A DNA stretch of 64,000 bases from Corynebacterium jeikeium. GTDB taxonomy: Bacteria > Actinomycetota > Actinomycetes > Mycobacteriales > Mycobacteriaceae. A program made the translations under genes and the position numbers. The notes under the pieces were generated by a model. That model saw only the letters and a list, made by a program, of their open reading frames with translations. It was not told the origin of the DNA and made no database searches. The stretch lies in assembly GCF_028609885.1 (NCBI RefSeq), contig NZ_CP063195.1:1612001-1676000 (forward strand). Reading direction: 5' to 3'. The stretch's first letter is position 1. Each line of letters opens with the position of its first letter. This document shows, in pieces, positions 22,385-33,494 of this stretch.

Positions 22385-22897
22385 TCAGCTGATGTAGAGC
22401 TTCTGGGTGCGTGTAACCGCTAAGGTCTCGATAGCCAGCACGGCAACCATGCTCAAAATCACAGTCACGGCCAGCGCCGCAGTGTCGTAGAAGGTCTTGT
22501 CCTTCAAGAAGAACAGAATCCCCAGGAGCATAGCCGCCTTAACCAGCCAGCTGCCTAGGATCAAGCCCATCGTCATCGATGGCGAAGTGTTGGAGCTAAA
22601 TAGCACGATAACTACCGTCAGCAGCATAAATCCGCCACCGACCAGCCACCCGATACCTGCTCCCCACAGTCCTTCAGTGCCGCTGATAAGCCCCCAAACC
22701 AATAGGGAAAGCGCGCCCAGCACCAACAGCGCAAGAGCTCCGGAACGCATGGCAGCCTTCAGCGGTCCAACGTGGTCGCCAGCTTGGGATACGTCGTTCA
22801 GCTCAGGTAGCTCTTTAGCCCCCGCAGATCCGTTCGCCGTAGCGTCGTTTACCACAGCGTCTTTTGCAGCACCGTTATTCTGTGTCGGCTCAGTCAT
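22385..22897 (-). CDS. AtpI-like membrane protein
   Basis: The protein has 170 residues from the ATG at 22897 (MTEPTQNNG). The first ~45 residues are polar and probably disordered. Four hydrophobic segments follow: SGALALLVLGALSLLVWGLI, a Gly-rich second (GIGWLVGGGFMLLTVVIVLF), a third with SWLVKAAMLLGILFF, and a fourth (ALAVTVILSMVAVLAIETLAV). Position just upstream of atpB and topology match the AtpI-like assembly factors of the ATP synthase; sequence identity is too low to be certain. It starts five bases after the wecA stop codon, so it belongs transcriptionally to the wecA group. A GTG start 48 bases upstream would overlap wecA. Confidence 0.65.
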   Translation of the reverse strand: MTEPTQNNGAAKDAVVNDATANGSAGAKELPELNDVSQAGDHVGPLKAAMRSGALALLVLGALSLLVWGLISGTEGLWGAGIGWLVGGGFMLLTVVIVLFSSNTSPSMTMGLILGSWLVKAAMLLGILFFLKDKTFYDTAALAVTVILSMVAVLAIETLAVTRTQKLYIS

Positions 22898-22902
22898 GGC
22901 GA

Positions 22903-24075
22903 TTAGCTTACCCGAGCTGTGTTCGACTTCCGATTCTCCCGCCACAGCGGCACTACCGTCGCCGTCATGGCGACGATCACCAACAAACTAAAGGAGATCG
23001 CCATCACGGATAGTGGCAACACGGTAAGCCCTACCGCGCCAAAAGCCACTACCCCAACCCAGGTGTACAAAACCAAAACCACGCGCTTCTGGCTATGGCC
23101 TATGCGGAGCAGGCGGTGATGCAGGTGCTTCTTGTCCGGCGAGAAAGGGCTCTTGCCCTGGGACACGCGCCGTACCACTGCCATCACCAGATCCAGCAGT
23201 GGGATCGACAGGGCTGCCAGAACCACGATCATCGGCGACAGCAAAGCTGCCATATCCGCCGGTCCATACAGCGCCGCGTTAATGCGCCCAGAGGCCGACG
23301 TGCAGGCTGCGGACAACAGAAGGCCGATCAGCATCGCGCCACTATCCCCCATGAAAATTCGCGCGGGCGAAAAGTTATGAGGCAAGAAGCCCATGCAAAT
23401 TCCTACAAGGGCTGCCGAAATTATGGCCGGCGGGTAGGCCGCCACGGTGCCACTCTGGTCATGCAGGATAGTAAGCGAATAGATCAGAATCGTCCCGGCA
23501 GCGATCGCCCCCAAACCTGCAGCCAAACCATCCAAGCCGTCCACGAAGTTCATGGCGTTGACGATGGTGACGGTCAGAAGCGCCGTCAGGATTGTGGACT
23601 GGACCTGGTCCAGGATCAGGGTGGTGCCGTCCCCAAACGGCAGATAAAACAGGTACCAACTGAGGCCCATCAGACTCATCACCACGGCACCAACTATCTG
23701 CCCGCCGAGCTTCAGCACCCAAGAAATGTCGTAGAGGTCATCGACTACACCGACGACCACAATCACGAAGGCGGCCATCAGCACGGCCGTCATATCTGGC
23801 GTTACCGGCGGAAAGCCACGCGTCAGCGCGGGCAGCTGGTTCGCCACAACCACGGCCACGACCAGTCCCGTAAACATCGCCACTCCACCCAGACGCGGCA
23901 TGGGAACTTGGTGCACATCGCGTTCGCGCGGGGCGGCCATCCGCCCGTAGCGCAGAATCACCGAACGCACCACGCCCGTCACCAGATACGTCACCGTACA
24001 GGCAATGAGCAGCACCAATACCAACTCGCGCAGGGGAATTCCTGCGCCGATAGCCGGCTGGGCAAGGACGGTCAT
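22903..24075 (-). CDS. wecA: undecaprenyl-phosphate GlcNAc-1-phosphate transferase (WecA/Rfe-like)
   Basis: This polytopic membrane enzyme of 390 residues transfers GlcNAc-1-phosphate to the decaprenyl or undecaprenyl carrier, the first step of arabinogalactan linkage-unit synthesis in mycolata. Key motifs are VVDDLYDISW (Asp-Asp), NAMNFVDGLDGLAAG, and the cytosolic KKHLHHRLLRIGHSQ (HHR). About ten membrane helices are evident. The ATG overlaps the tsaC stop as TAATG, so translation is coupled. The conserved neighbourhood tsaC-wecA-(atpI)-atpB supports the call. Confidence 0.92.
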   Translation of the reverse strand: MTVLAQPAIGAGIPLRELVLVLLIACTVTYLVTGVVRSVILRYGRMAAPRERDVHQVPMPRLGGVAMFTGLVVAVVVANQLPALTRGFPPVTPDMTAVLMAAFVIVVVGVVDDLYDISWVLKLGGQIVGAVVMSLMGLSWYLFYLPFGDGTTLILDQVQSTILTALLTVTIVNAMNFVDGLDGLAAGLGAIAAGTILIYSLTILHDQSGTVAAYPPAIISAALVGICMGFLPHNFSPARIFMGDSGAMLIGLLLSAACTSASGRINAALYGPADMAALLSPMIVVLAALSIPLLDLVMAVVRRVSQGKSPFSPDKKHLHHRLLRIGHSQKRVVLVLYTWVGVVAFGAVGLTVLPLSVMAISFSLLVIVAMTATVVPLWRENRKSNTARVS

Positions 24076-24734
24076 TAGACGTCTCCCCGCAGCTCCGCAC
24101 TGCTCATGCCCAGAACCTCGGCCACGCGCTCGGTGGTTGCCGCCCCCTCGCGCAGGATGCGCGGGCGACCGGAAGACAGGTCAACGATGGTGGAGGCCAC
24201 ACCGTGGTGTGCTTCCCCACCGTCGATGTAGGTCGTCACGTCCGCGCCCAGCTGGTCCTCGGCCATCTGCACATTCGTCGCCGGCGGCTGGCCGGAGATA
24301 TTGGCACTGGAAACGGCCATCGGGCCGGTGCGTTCCAAAAGCTCCAGCGCAATGGGTTGGTTGGGCATGCGCAGCATCACGGTGCCGCGGGTATCCCCCA
24401 GGTTCCACGGCAGACTGGGCGCCTGATGGACAACCATCGACAGCCCACCCGGCCAGAAGGCCTCGACTAGCTTGCGCATGTTGTAGGTGTATTCGCGTAC
24501 GAGCCCCTGGATGGTGGTCCAGCTAGGAACCAGCACGGGAACGGGCATGTCGGGGCCGCGCCCCTTGGCACGCAGCAGGGCGGCCACTGCCTCATTATCG
24601 AAGGCATCGCAGCCGATGCCGTAGACCGTGTCGGTCGGCAATACGACCAACCGTCCGCCCTTCACCGCATTCGCCGCAGCATCTAGCGCGGCCTCGCGGT
24701 TCTGCGGATCGGTTGCGTCAACGGTTCTCGACAT
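24075..24734 (-). CDS. tsaC: L-threonylcarbamoyladenylate synthase (Sua5/YwlC/TsaC family)
   Basis: This enzyme makes threonylcarbamoyl-AMP for the t6A modification of ANN-decoding tRNAs. The protein has 219 residues from the ATG at 24734. Family motifs are GGRLVVLPTDTVYGIGCDAF, KGRGPDMPVPVLV, the ATP/carbonate-binding MRMPNQPIALELLERTGPM and the following AVSSANISGQP. GAAAGGG precedes the chosen ATG; the frame is open to 24866 but that extension has no family similarity. It follows prmC by 55 bases and overlaps wecA by one base. Confidence 0.93.
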   Translation of the reverse strand: MSRTVDATDPQNREAALDAAANAVKGGRLVVLPTDTVYGIGCDAFDNEAVAALLRAKGRGPDMPVPVLVPSWTTIQGLVREYTYNMRKLVEAFWPGGLSMVVHQAPSLPWNLGDTRGTVMLRMPNQPIALELLERTGPMAVSSANISGQPPATNVQMAEDQLGADVTTYIDGGEAHHGVASTIVDLSSGRPRILREGAATTERVAEVLGMSSAELRGDV

Positions 24735-24789
24735 TACGGCCCTTTCTTGCTGATTTATTACGTGCTCTACCTTAACCCCATCGCCGGTA

Positions 24790-25716
24790 CTACTGCGGTA
24801 GCAGGGCGGTGACGAAGCGCGGCCGACCGGCCAGGTCGCGGTGTTGAGTAATGTCTCGCCAGCCACGTTGCTGCATCATGGCCGCTACCTGCGCGCCGTT
24901 GGAGTCGTCGTGTTCTATTCCGACGCCACCACCTGCGCGCCCCAGCGCCTCAGCCCACTGCAGTACCCGTGGCATGAGATCCAACCCGTCGTCCCCGGAG
25001 AACACGGCTGCATGCGGGTCGGCAGCCACTTCGGGAGAAATCTCTGTGGATTCCGGTACGTACGGAGGGTTGCACACCACCACATCTGCGGGCGCGAAAG
25101 CCCCCGGGGAAACGTCCCTTGTCGCTGGCGGCTCCAATGGATCATCTACAGCCAGATCGGCCTGGACGAAAGTAGCGTTGACCTGCGGAACTAGGCGAGC
25201 ATTCTTCTCGGCCAGGCGCAGCGCGGCGGGAGAGATTTCGAAGCCGGTTAGGGAGATGGGGGCGTCATAAAGAAAAGAAACTCCGAGCCCCAACGTGCCA
25301 GGGCCACAGCATAGATCGACCACGTGCGGCGTGGGCCGGCCAGTGAGGAAATGCGCGGCCCAGTCGGCGAGCAACTCGGTTTCGGGGCGTGGGACAAAGC
25401 AGCCTGGCTCCACAAAAAGGTCAAGGCCGCAAAAAGGGGCGGAGCCCACGATGTGCTGAAGGGGTTCGCGCGCGACGCGACGAGCCACCCAGTCGGCATA
25501 GGCGCTAGGGGCAGGATCGTCGGCACGCATAAAGAGGGCGCCAGGGTCGACGGCGACGCGGGGCATCGGGTCTGCGCCGGTTCCGGGCGCAGCATTGTAG
25601 AGGCCCGTCTCCGCGAGCAGGTAGCGCATCAGCAGCCGCGCGTCGACCGCAGCGGAGTCGATGCCCGCCGCGCTCAATTGTGTGGTGGCTTCGCGGATCG
25701 CCTGGTTGATCTTCAA
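24790..25716 (-). CDS. prmC: peptide chain release factor N5-glutamine methyltransferase PrmC
   Basis: PrmC methylates the GGQ glutamine of release factors. The protein has 308 residues. The SAM site is VVDLCCGPGTLGLGVS, and the catalytic NPPY motif appears in DVVVCNPPYVPESTE. The N-terminal helical domain begins MKINQAIREATTQL. The start codon is TTG at 25716; TAGGAC lies nine bases upstream and no clear ribosome-binding site is visible. Its substrate gene prfA lies directly upstream in the operon. Confidence 0.94.
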   Translation of the reverse strand: MKINQAIREATTQLSAAGIDSAAVDARLLMRYLLAETGLYNAAPGTGADPMPRVAVDPGALFMRADDPAPSAYADWVARRVAREPLQHIVGSAPFCGLDLFVEPGCFVPRPETELLADWAAHFLTGRPTPHVVDLCCGPGTLGLGVSFLYDAPISLTGFEISPAALRLAEKNARLVPQVNATFVQADLAVDDPLEPPATRDVSPGAFAPADVVVCNPPYVPESTEISPEVAADPHAAVFSGDDGLDLMPRVLQWAEALGRAGGGVGIEHDDSNGAQVAAMMQQRGWRDITQHRDLAGRPRFVTALLPQ

Positions 25717-25771
25717 CGTTCTGCCGTCCTACCGCCCTACCGTTCTGCCCTCACCTGTGGCTAGGTAACGG

Positions 25772-26848
25772 CTAGTCCTCGGCCTCGAGCCGGCGTGCTC
25801 GGTCGGCTTCCTTCAGGGCTGCAAGCAGCGCCTCCAGGTCTCCGTCCAGGACGGAATCCAGGTTGTTGGCCTTGTAGCCGATGCGGTGGTCGGAGACGCG
25901 TGACTCCGGGAAGTTGTAGGTGCGGATGCGCTCGGAACGATCCATGGTGCGGATCTGCGCTGCGCGCCCCTCGGCTGCCTCGGCCTCGGCTTCCTCTTCC
26001 TTCAACTGCTGCAGTCGCGCAGCCAGAACCTGCATCGCGCGGGCGCGGTTCTGGATCTGGGAGCGCTCCTTCTGACAGGTCACCACAATGTTGGTTGGCA
26101 GGTGAGTAATGCGCACGGCGGAGTCCGTGGTGTTCACACCCTGGCCGCCCTTACCGGAAGAACGGTAGACGTCCACGCGGATGTCCTTGTCGTCGATGTG
26201 CACATCCTCGACTTCATCGGGTTCCGGGTACACCAATACGCCCGCTGCAGAGGTCTGAATGCGACCCTGCGACTCCGTGACAGGGATACGCTGCACGCGG
26301 TGCACGCCACCCTCAAACTTGAACTCCGACCACGCACCGTCGCGGGAGGGCTGCTTGGAACGGATAGACAGGGTCATGTCCTTCACGCCGCCCAGGTCGG
26401 TCTCATTCAGGCCCAGGATCTCAGTGCTAAATCCGTGGCGCTCAGCGTAGCGCTGGTACATGCGCGCCAGTTCGCCAGCGAACAGCGCGGCTTCCTCGCC
26501 TCCGGCGCCAGACTTGATCTCCATAACGATGTCGTCGCCGTCGTGCGGGTCACGCGGAGCCAGCAGGTCGGTCAGCTGCTCTTCCAGCTCGCCGATCTCC
26601 TCCTCCAGTCGCTTGGCTTCCTCAGCGAACTCCTTGTCCTCGGCTGCCATCTCGGATGCAGCCTCGTGGTCTTCGCGGGCCTGCTCGAGTTTCTGGTGCG
26701 TCTGAATGATCGGCTGCAGTTCGGAAAAGCGCTTACCGACCTTGCGGGCCGCCGCCGGGTCATTGTGCAGCTCGGGATCGCTCAGCTGCATCTCCAGGCC
26801 CTGATACTCGGCCAAAATGTCATCGATGACTGACGGTGATTGGCTCAT
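25772..26848 (-). CDS. prfA: peptide chain release factor 1
   Basis: RF1 recognises UAA and UAG stop codons. The protein has 358 residues. The catalytic GGQ is in [19 protein letters not shown], and the anticodon-like recognition segment lies in the preceding domain ([17 protein letters not shown] follows the acidic helical domain). It starts three bases after the rho stop codon, so rho, prfA, prmC, tsaC and wecA form one transcription unit. Confidence 0.97.
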   Translation of the reverse strand: MSQSPSVIDDILAEYQGLEMQLSDPELHNDPAAARKVGKRFSELQPIIQTHQKLEQAREDHEAASEMAAEDKEFAEEAKRLEEEIGELEEQLTDLLAPRDPHDGDDIVMEIKSGAGGEEAALFAGELARMYQRYAERHGFSTEILGLNETDLGGVKDMTLSIRSKQPSRDGAWSEFKFEGGVHRVQRIPVTESQGRIQTSAAGVLVYPEPDEVEDVHIDDKDIRVDVYRSSGKGGQGVNTTDSAVRITHLPTNIVVTCQKERSQIQNRARAMQVLAARLQQLKEEEAEAEAAEGRAAQIRTMDRSERIRTYNFPESRVSDHRIGYKANNLDSVLDGDLEALLAALKEADRARRLEAED

Positions 26849-26851
26849 GGT

Positions 26852-28645
26852 TTAGTCCTCCTCGTCCTCGCCTGCCAGAGGTGCGGAGCTGGCAACCTGC
26901 AGCATGAACTCCCGGTTGGTCTTGTTCTTACGCAGCTGCTTGATCAGCAGATCGATGGCCGCCTGCGAATCCAGGGCAGACAGGATACGGCGCAGCTTGT
27001 GCATGATGCGCGCCTCCTCCGGGCTGAGTAGCAGCTCATCCTTGCGGGTGCCCGACGGGTTCACATCCACTGCCGGGAATACACGGCGCTCGGAGATCTT
27101 GCGGTCCAGCTTCAATTCCGCGTTGCCGGTGCCCTTGAATTCCTCGAAGATCACCGTGTCGCCGGCCGAGCCGGTCTCCACCATCGCGGTGGCGATGATC
27201 GTCAGGGAGCCGCCGTTTTCAATGTTGCGGGCAGCGCCCAGGAAGCGCTTCGGCGGGTATAGCGCGTTGGAATCCACACCACCGGACAGGATGCGGCCCG
27301 AGGCCGGCGAGGAGTTGTTGTACGCACGGCCCAGTCGGGTGATGGAGTCCAGCAGCAGAACAACATCCTTGCCCTGCTCCACCAGGCGCTTTGCCCGCTC
27401 AACGGCCAGCTCGGCGACATTGGTGTGCTCCCCCGGCGGGCGGTCAAACGTGGAGGCGATGACCTCGCCCTTGACGGAGCGTTGCATGTCCGTCACTTCC
27501 TCTGGGCGCTCGTCCACCAGGACGACCATGAGGTAGCACTCGGGGTTGTTCGTGGAGATCGCGTTGGCGATGTCCTGCAGGATGGTCGTCTTGCCAGCCT
27601 TCGGCGGGGAGACAATCAGCGCACGCTGGCCCTTGCCGATAGGCATGATCAGGTCGATCACGCGGGTGGTTAGAGTCTTCGGGTCAGTCTCCAGGCGCAA
27701 GCGCTGGTTCGGGTACAGCGGGGTCAGCTTCGCAAAGTGCGGGCGCGCTGCCGCCTGCTCCGGGGTCAGGCCGTTAACCGTCTCTACCTGGTAGATCGGC
27801 GTGTACTTCTGGCGGTTTCGTCCGCGCCCACCGCCGTTATTGTTGTTGTTCTTCGGGCGAATCGTGCCGACGATTGCATCGCCGTGGCGCATGCCGTATT
27901 TGCGCACCGTGTTGATCGGTACATACACGTCCGTCGCCCCAGCGTGGTAACCAGTGGTGCGGATGAATGCGGTGTTCGCGTCGACAAAGTCGAGGATACC
28001 TGCGACGGGTGCCAGCTCTTCCGGCTTCGGGTCACGGTTATTGTTGCCGTGGTTGCCGTTGTTGCCGCCGTCACCGTTGCCACCGCCATTGTTGTTGCGG
28101 TTGTTATCCCGGTTATTGTCGCGGCTGCTGTTGCGGTTGTCGTCGCGGTTGTTGTCACGGCCACGGTTGCGGCGATTACGACGATTGCGACGGTTACGGC
28201 GGTTGCCGCGGTTATTCTCATCGCGGTTGTTGTCATCGCGATTATTGTTATCGCGCTCGCTCTCGTCGCGGTTGTTCTCGCGATCTTCGCGGTGTTCTTT
28301 ACCGTGATCGCCGCCACGCTTTTCAGCGTCCCCTGCGGCTTCTTCTTGTCGCTTTTCTTGGTGACGCCCCTCCCGCGCCTCCTCTACCGGCTTTTCCTTC
28401 GGTGCCTTGGGCTCCTTGGCCTCCTTGGCCTCCTTGGGCCCAGCTTCTTCAGCAGGCTGCGGCTTCCGGGGCGCTCCGCCGCCGCTAGACGCGCCACCGG
28501 ACTCGATGGCAGCGATCAGCTCACCTTTGCGCAGACCAGAGGTGCCTTTCAGCCCCTGTGCCGCTGCAACCTGGCGCAGCTCCGGCAGTTTCAACGAGGC
28601 GAGGCCATTGGCTTGGCCACGAGCCAAAATATCGGACAGGCTCAC
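26852..28645 (-). CDS. rho: transcription termination factor Rho with Asn/Arg-rich insertion
   Basis: Rho is the hexameric RNA helicase that ends transcription. The protein has 597 residues, about 180 more than the E. coli enzyme. The N-terminal Rho domain (MSLSDILARGQANGLASL, LRQVAAAQGLKG) is followed by an insert at about 50-205 that is first Lys/Glu-rich, then Asn/Arg/Asp-rich (runs such as NRRNRRNRRNRRNRG and NNGGGNGDGGNNGNHG). The RNA-binding domain and the ATPase core follow: Walker A PPKAGKTTILQ, Walker B DVVLLLDSITRLGRA. The start is GTG with AAAGGA five bases upstream. Such inserts are known in actinobacterial Rho proteins; this one is long and very low in complexity. Confidence 0.97.
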   Translation of the reverse strand: MSLSDILARGQANGLASLKLPELRQVAAAQGLKGTSGLRKGELIAAIESGGASSGGGAPRKPQPAEEAGPKEAKEAKEPKAPKEKPVEEAREGRHQEKRQEEAAGDAEKRGGDHGKEHREDRENNRDESERDNNNRDDNNRDENNRGNRRNRRNRRNRRNRGRDNNRDDNRNSSRDNNRDNNRNNNGGGNGDGGNNGNHGNNNRDPKPEELAPVAGILDFVDANTAFIRTTGYHAGATDVYVPINTVRKYGMRHGDAIVGTIRPKNNNNNGGGRGRNRQKYTPIYQVETVNGLTPEQAAARPHFAKLTPLYPNQRLRLETDPKTLTTRVIDLIMPIGKGQRALIVSPPKAGKTTILQDIANAISTNNPECYLMVVLVDERPEEVTDMQRSVKGEVIASTFDRPPGEHTNVAELAVERAKRLVEQGKDVVLLLDSITRLGRAYNNSSPASGRILSGGVDSNALYPPKRFLGAARNIENGGSLTIIATAMVETGSAGDTVIFEEFKGTGNAELKLDRKISERRVFPAVDVNPSGTRKDELLLSPEEARIMHKLRRILSALDSQAAIDLLIKQLRKNKTNREFMLQVASSAPLAGEDEED

Positions 28646-28935
28646 AAAAGTCCTTTCACGTCCGGCTTCTTCAAAGCCCCTTCAAAAAGCCTGCGAAGCC
28701 CCAGGGTCGGCCGGACATGCGTATTCGACAACAGTTTTTAAATTAACCCAAAGATTGCGGGAATCTTCCAGAAAGATTGCCACCTTTAATGTCCCACGAT
28801 GTGACTGGCGGCGGGGTGTAGCGCGGGGTGGCGTCGTAAAAAAGATAAGAGAAAGAAACGAGCCTCGCATCCGGCTTCCGTAGCTAACCATAGCACCTCC
28901 CACACCGCGAGTACCTAACGGCTAGGCTGAATTGC
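28646..28935. promoter_or_regulatory. divergent rho/fadD intergenic region with a rho leader hairpin
   Basis: The region is 290 bases with no gene. On the minus strand a 7-bp inverted repeat GTCCGGC/GCCGGAC (28710-28716 with 28660-28666) closes a large leader structure ending just before the rho ribosome-binding site. Further upstream is a CTTATCTTTTTTACGACGCC tract. On the plus strand TAGGCT at 28923-28928 serves fadD. Autogenous control of rho through its leader is known in E. coli; here it is an inference. Confidence 0.45.
28923..28928 (+). promoter_or_regulatory. -10 box for the acyl-CoA ligase (leaderless)
   Basis: TAGGCT lies 7 bases before the ATG at 28936. No ribosome-binding site is present. 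Confidence 0.45.
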
Positions 28936-30633
<1,698 letters not shown>

Positions 30634-30748
30634 GGTGCGCCTTGAAGGGCTGCAAGAGTCACTCCGGGCTGGTTGAGAGTAAATTCGCTAGCTTTTAACA
30701 GGCGCCACTCTAACTATTACCGGGCAAAGTAGAGTAGCGTTTTCCTGC

Positions 30749-31429
30749 ATGACCGATGTAACTGTGCTGGCCCTCGGGCCGCAATGGTTCGACCCGATGT
30801 ATCTGCTTTCGGGTTCCGGACCTTTCGGCGCGGCGATCCTGCCCGCCATTTTTGCGATTATCTTCATCGAATCCGGACTATTCTTCCCATTCTTGCCCGG
30901 CGATTCCTTACTCTTCACCGCAGGCCTGCTGGCCAGCCAACCCGATGGCTTCGCACCTCTGTGGCAGGTGCTGCTGATTACCCCGATCGCGGCGATCCTG
31001 GGTGACCAGGTGGGCTATTGGATTGGCCACCGCTTCCACCCTGCGCTACGCAATCGGAAGGACGGACGTTTCTTTAAGCAAGAGCACCTGCACCGCTCCG
31101 AAGCGTTCTTTGAAAAGTACGGTTCGATCACGATCATCCTGTGCCGCTTCGTGCCCTTCGTGCGCACCTATGCCCCGCTAGTAGCTGGAATGTCAGGCAT
31201 GCGTTACCGCACGTTCATTGTCTTTAACATCATCGGCGGTGTGCTGTGGGCCAGCGGCATCGTCTACCTGGGATCACTGTTCGGCGGTGTAGAGTTTGTG
31301 CGCAACAATATCGAGGCCATCTTCCTCGGTCTCGTCGCCTTCTCCGTCGTCCCGATGCTATTCGGATTGATACAGAAAAGCCGGAGTCAGAGGCAGCAAT
31401 CCTCCGCTCCGGCTAGCGCCCAGGATTAG
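30749..31429 (+). CDS. DedA family membrane protein
   Basis: The protein has 226 residues with about five hydrophobic segments. Family marks are FIESGLFFPFLPGDSLLFTAG, GDQVGYWIGHRF, and RFVPFVRTYAPLVAGMSGM, the conserved re-entrant loop with the essential arginine. DedA proteins act as lipid-carrier flippases (undecaprenyl phosphate or phospholipid) in the cytoplasmic membrane; which one applies here is unknown. The basic tail QKSRSQRQQ faces the cytoplasm. TAGCGT eight bases before the ATG may be a -10 box. The stop lies nine bases from the convergent thrB stop. Confidence 0.88.
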   Translation: MTDVTVLALGPQWFDPMYLLSGSGPFGAAILPAIFAIIFIESGLFFPFLPGDSLLFTAGLLASQPDGFAPLWQVLLITPIAAILGDQVGYWIGHRFHPALRNRKDGRFFKQEHLHRSEAFFEKYGSITIILCRFVPFVRTYAPLVAGMSGMRYRTFIVFNIIGGVLWASGIVYLGSLFGGVEFVRNNIEAIFLGLVAFSVVPMLFGLIQKSRSQRQQSSAPASAQD

Positions 31430-31438
31430 TTTCCGGTC

Positions 31439-32365
31439 TTATCCGGTGACATCCACCTCGACCGGCCCGGCGATACCCAACTCCAGGACCTTCATCCCGC
31501 GGCCTCGGGCCTCTTCGACCAATGCATTGTCCACCGGCTCGGTGCTCAGCACGAGGATCGTCGGGCCCGCGCCCGAAAGGAACGCCGGGTAGCCCAGGTT
31601 GCGCAAGCGGTTTACCCACTCAGCAGTCACCGGCAGCACTTCGGCTCGGTAGGTCTGGTGCATACGGTCGCGAGTGCCCTCCCATAGCAGGTCCGGATCG
31701 TCGCGCAACGCGACGGTCATCACCGCCGTGCGGGAAACGTTAAAGCGGGCATCCACGTGGCTAATGTCGGACGGCAGCACGCGGCGGATCGCCTCCGTCG
31801 AGGCGTGGAAGTCCGGGATGAATGCGGTGGCCTTAATGTCCGGGTGCACGTCGATGCGGCGGGCGTGGTAGGCCGGTGCAGATACCCCGTCGATGGGAGT
31901 ATTGGTCCAAGAGACAACACCCGCGCCCAGTACTGAAGCCCCCGCGTTATCGGGGTGCCCCTCGAAGGTGGAGGCAATCTGCACCTGCGCCTGATCATCT
32001 AGCGTGAACCCTGCCAAGCCATTACCAGCCGCCACGCCGGCCGTCGCCGCGGCAGCCGAAGAACCCAGGCCACGAGACTGCGGGATGGAGTTCGTGCAGC
32101 TCACACGCAGCCCTGGAACAGTCACGTCGGCTTCCTTCAGCGTTGCGCGCAGAGCACGCACCACCAAGTGGCGCTCGTCCAACGGAACTTCGCCCTCGCC
32201 CTCGCCGGTGACCTCGACTTCCAGGCCGGACTCGATAACCTCGGCCGTCACGTAGTCGTACAAGCCCAGTGCCAGGCCGAGGGTATCGAAACCAGGCCCC
32301 AGGTTGGCAGTCGACGCAGGTACCTTGACGGTGGCCTTGCGGCCAACGGGAATTTCGACGCCCAT
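31439..32365 (-). CDS. thrB: homoserine kinase
   Basis: This GHMP kinase phosphorylates homoserine in threonine synthesis. The protein has 308 residues from the ATG at 32365. Motif 1 is [19 protein letters not shown], and the ATP loop is [20 protein letters not shown]. The ATG overlaps the thrC stop codon as TAATG, which supports this start over the longer open frame to 32482. It is the last gene of hom-thrC-thrB. Confidence 0.96.
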   Translation of the reverse strand: MGVEIPVGRKATVKVPASTANLGPGFDTLGLALGLYDYVTAEVIESGLEVEVTGEGEGEVPLDERHLVVRALRATLKEADVTVPGLRVSCTNSIPQSRGLGSSAAAATAGVAAGNGLAGFTLDDQAQVQIASTFEGHPDNAGASVLGAGVVSWTNTPIDGVSAPAYHARRIDVHPDIKATAFIPDFHASTEAIRRVLPSDISHVDARFNVSRTAVMTVALRDDPDLLWEGTRDRMHQTYRAEVLPVTAEWVNRLRNLGYPAFLSGAGPTILVLSTEPVDNALVEEARGRGMKVLELGIAGPVEVDVTG

Positions 32366-33438
32366 TACTTCAAACCCAGCTTGTCTGCAACGGCGTGCGG
32401 ATCCACGTCCGTGACGGTGGGCTCCGGCATCTGAGACAGAGCGGTCGTCGGGTCCTTCAAGCCGTGGCCGGTAACGGTGCACACAATGCGCTGTCCTGCG
32501 GTCAACTCGCCGTTGGCATGAGCATCCAGCAGGCCCGCAACGGAAGACGCAGATGCCGGCTCAACAAAGATGCCCTCACGTCCTGCGATGGTGCGGTAGG
32601 CCTCCAGGATCTGCTCGTCGGTCTGAGCGCGGAAGTCGCCACCCGACTCCTCCTTGGCGGCAACTGCCTGCTGCCAAGAAGCCGGGTTACCGATGCGGAT
32701 CGCGGTGGCGATCGTCTCCGGCTCCAGCACGGGCTCGCCTTTGACCAGTGGAGCAGCGCCTGCTGCCTGCACACCCTTCATCACGGGACGCTGGGTGGAA
32801 ACGCCATCTTCTGCGTACTCGGAGTAGCCCTTCCAATACGCCGTGATGTTGCCCGCGTTGCCGACTGGCAGGAAGTGAACGTCGGGGGCGTCACCAAGAC
32901 AATCCACAATCTCAAACGCGGCGGTCTTTTGCCCCTCAATGCGCATTGGGTTCACTGAGTTAACCAGGGCGATCTCCGGGAACTCGGTAGTGGTCTTGCG
33001 CACCAGCTCGAGGCAGTCGTCAAAGTTGCCGCGGACCTGGATGATCTGTGCACCGTGCATGACAGCCTGTGCGAGCTTGCCCTGGGCGATCTTGCCCTCT
33101 GGGATCAGCACGGCGGACTTCAGACCGGCGCGAGCTGCGTAGGCAGCGGCGGAAGCCGAGGTGTTGCCAGTCGAGGCGCACATCAGAACCTTCTGGCCCT
33201 TGTGGTAAGCGTCGGTGACGGCAACGGTCATGCCGCGATCCTTGAAGGAACCGGTGGGGTTGGCGCCCTCGATCTTGAGGTAAACATCGCAGCCGGTGAT
33301 CTCCGACAGGTAGTTCGCGCGTAGCAACGGAGTGCCGCCCTCGTTGAGGGTCACCGGCTCCCAGTCCTTCGCGAACGGCATCCGATCGCGGTACATGTTG
33401 ATCAGGCCGGTCCAGTGGTTCAGAACCTTGTTCGTCAT
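32365..33438 (-). CDS. thrC: threonine synthase (short, mycobacterial/Bacillus type)
   Basis: This PLP enzyme converts O-phosphohomoserine to threonine. The protein has 357 residues. The PLP lysine is in [11 protein letters not shown], followed by [17 protein letters not shown] and the phosphate loop [14 protein letters not shown]. This is the compact class, not the ~480-residue class reported for C. glutamicum, where thrC is unlinked to hom-thrB. It starts 56 bases after hom with GGGAAG before the ATG. Confidence 0.95.
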   Translation of the reverse strand: MTNKVLNHWTGLINMYRDRMPFAKDWEPVTLNEGGTPLLRANYLSEITGCDVYLKIEGANPTGSFKDRGMTVAVTDAYHKGQKVLMCASTGNTSASAAAYAARAGLKSAVLIPEGKIAQGKLAQAVMHGAQIIQVRGNFDDCLELVRKTTTEFPEIALVNSVNPMRIEGQKTAAFEIVDCLGDAPDVHFLPVGNAGNITAYWKGYSEYAEDGVSTQRPVMKGVQAAGAAPLVKGEPVLEPETIATAIRIGNPASWQQAVAAKEESGGDFRAQTDEQILEAYRTIAGREGIFVEPASASSVAGLLDAHANGELTAGQRIVCTVTGHGLKDPTTALSQMPEPTVTDVDPHAVADKLGLK

Positions 33439-33494
33439 AACTTCCCTGTCGTTTCTTCCCTGTTATCGGTCTTGGCTTAAAGCGCCCTTAGAGT

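Noticed and set aside
23095..24078. Plus-strand open frame opposite wecA, rich in His and Gln
   Set aside because: It is a shadow frame of a polytopic membrane protein gene. The His/Gln bias comes from reversed hydrophobic codons.
28050..28300. CRISPR-like short repeats
   Set aside because: The periodic bases are the Asn/Arg codon repeats inside rho. Units are irregular, have no constant spacer length, and keep the reading frame.
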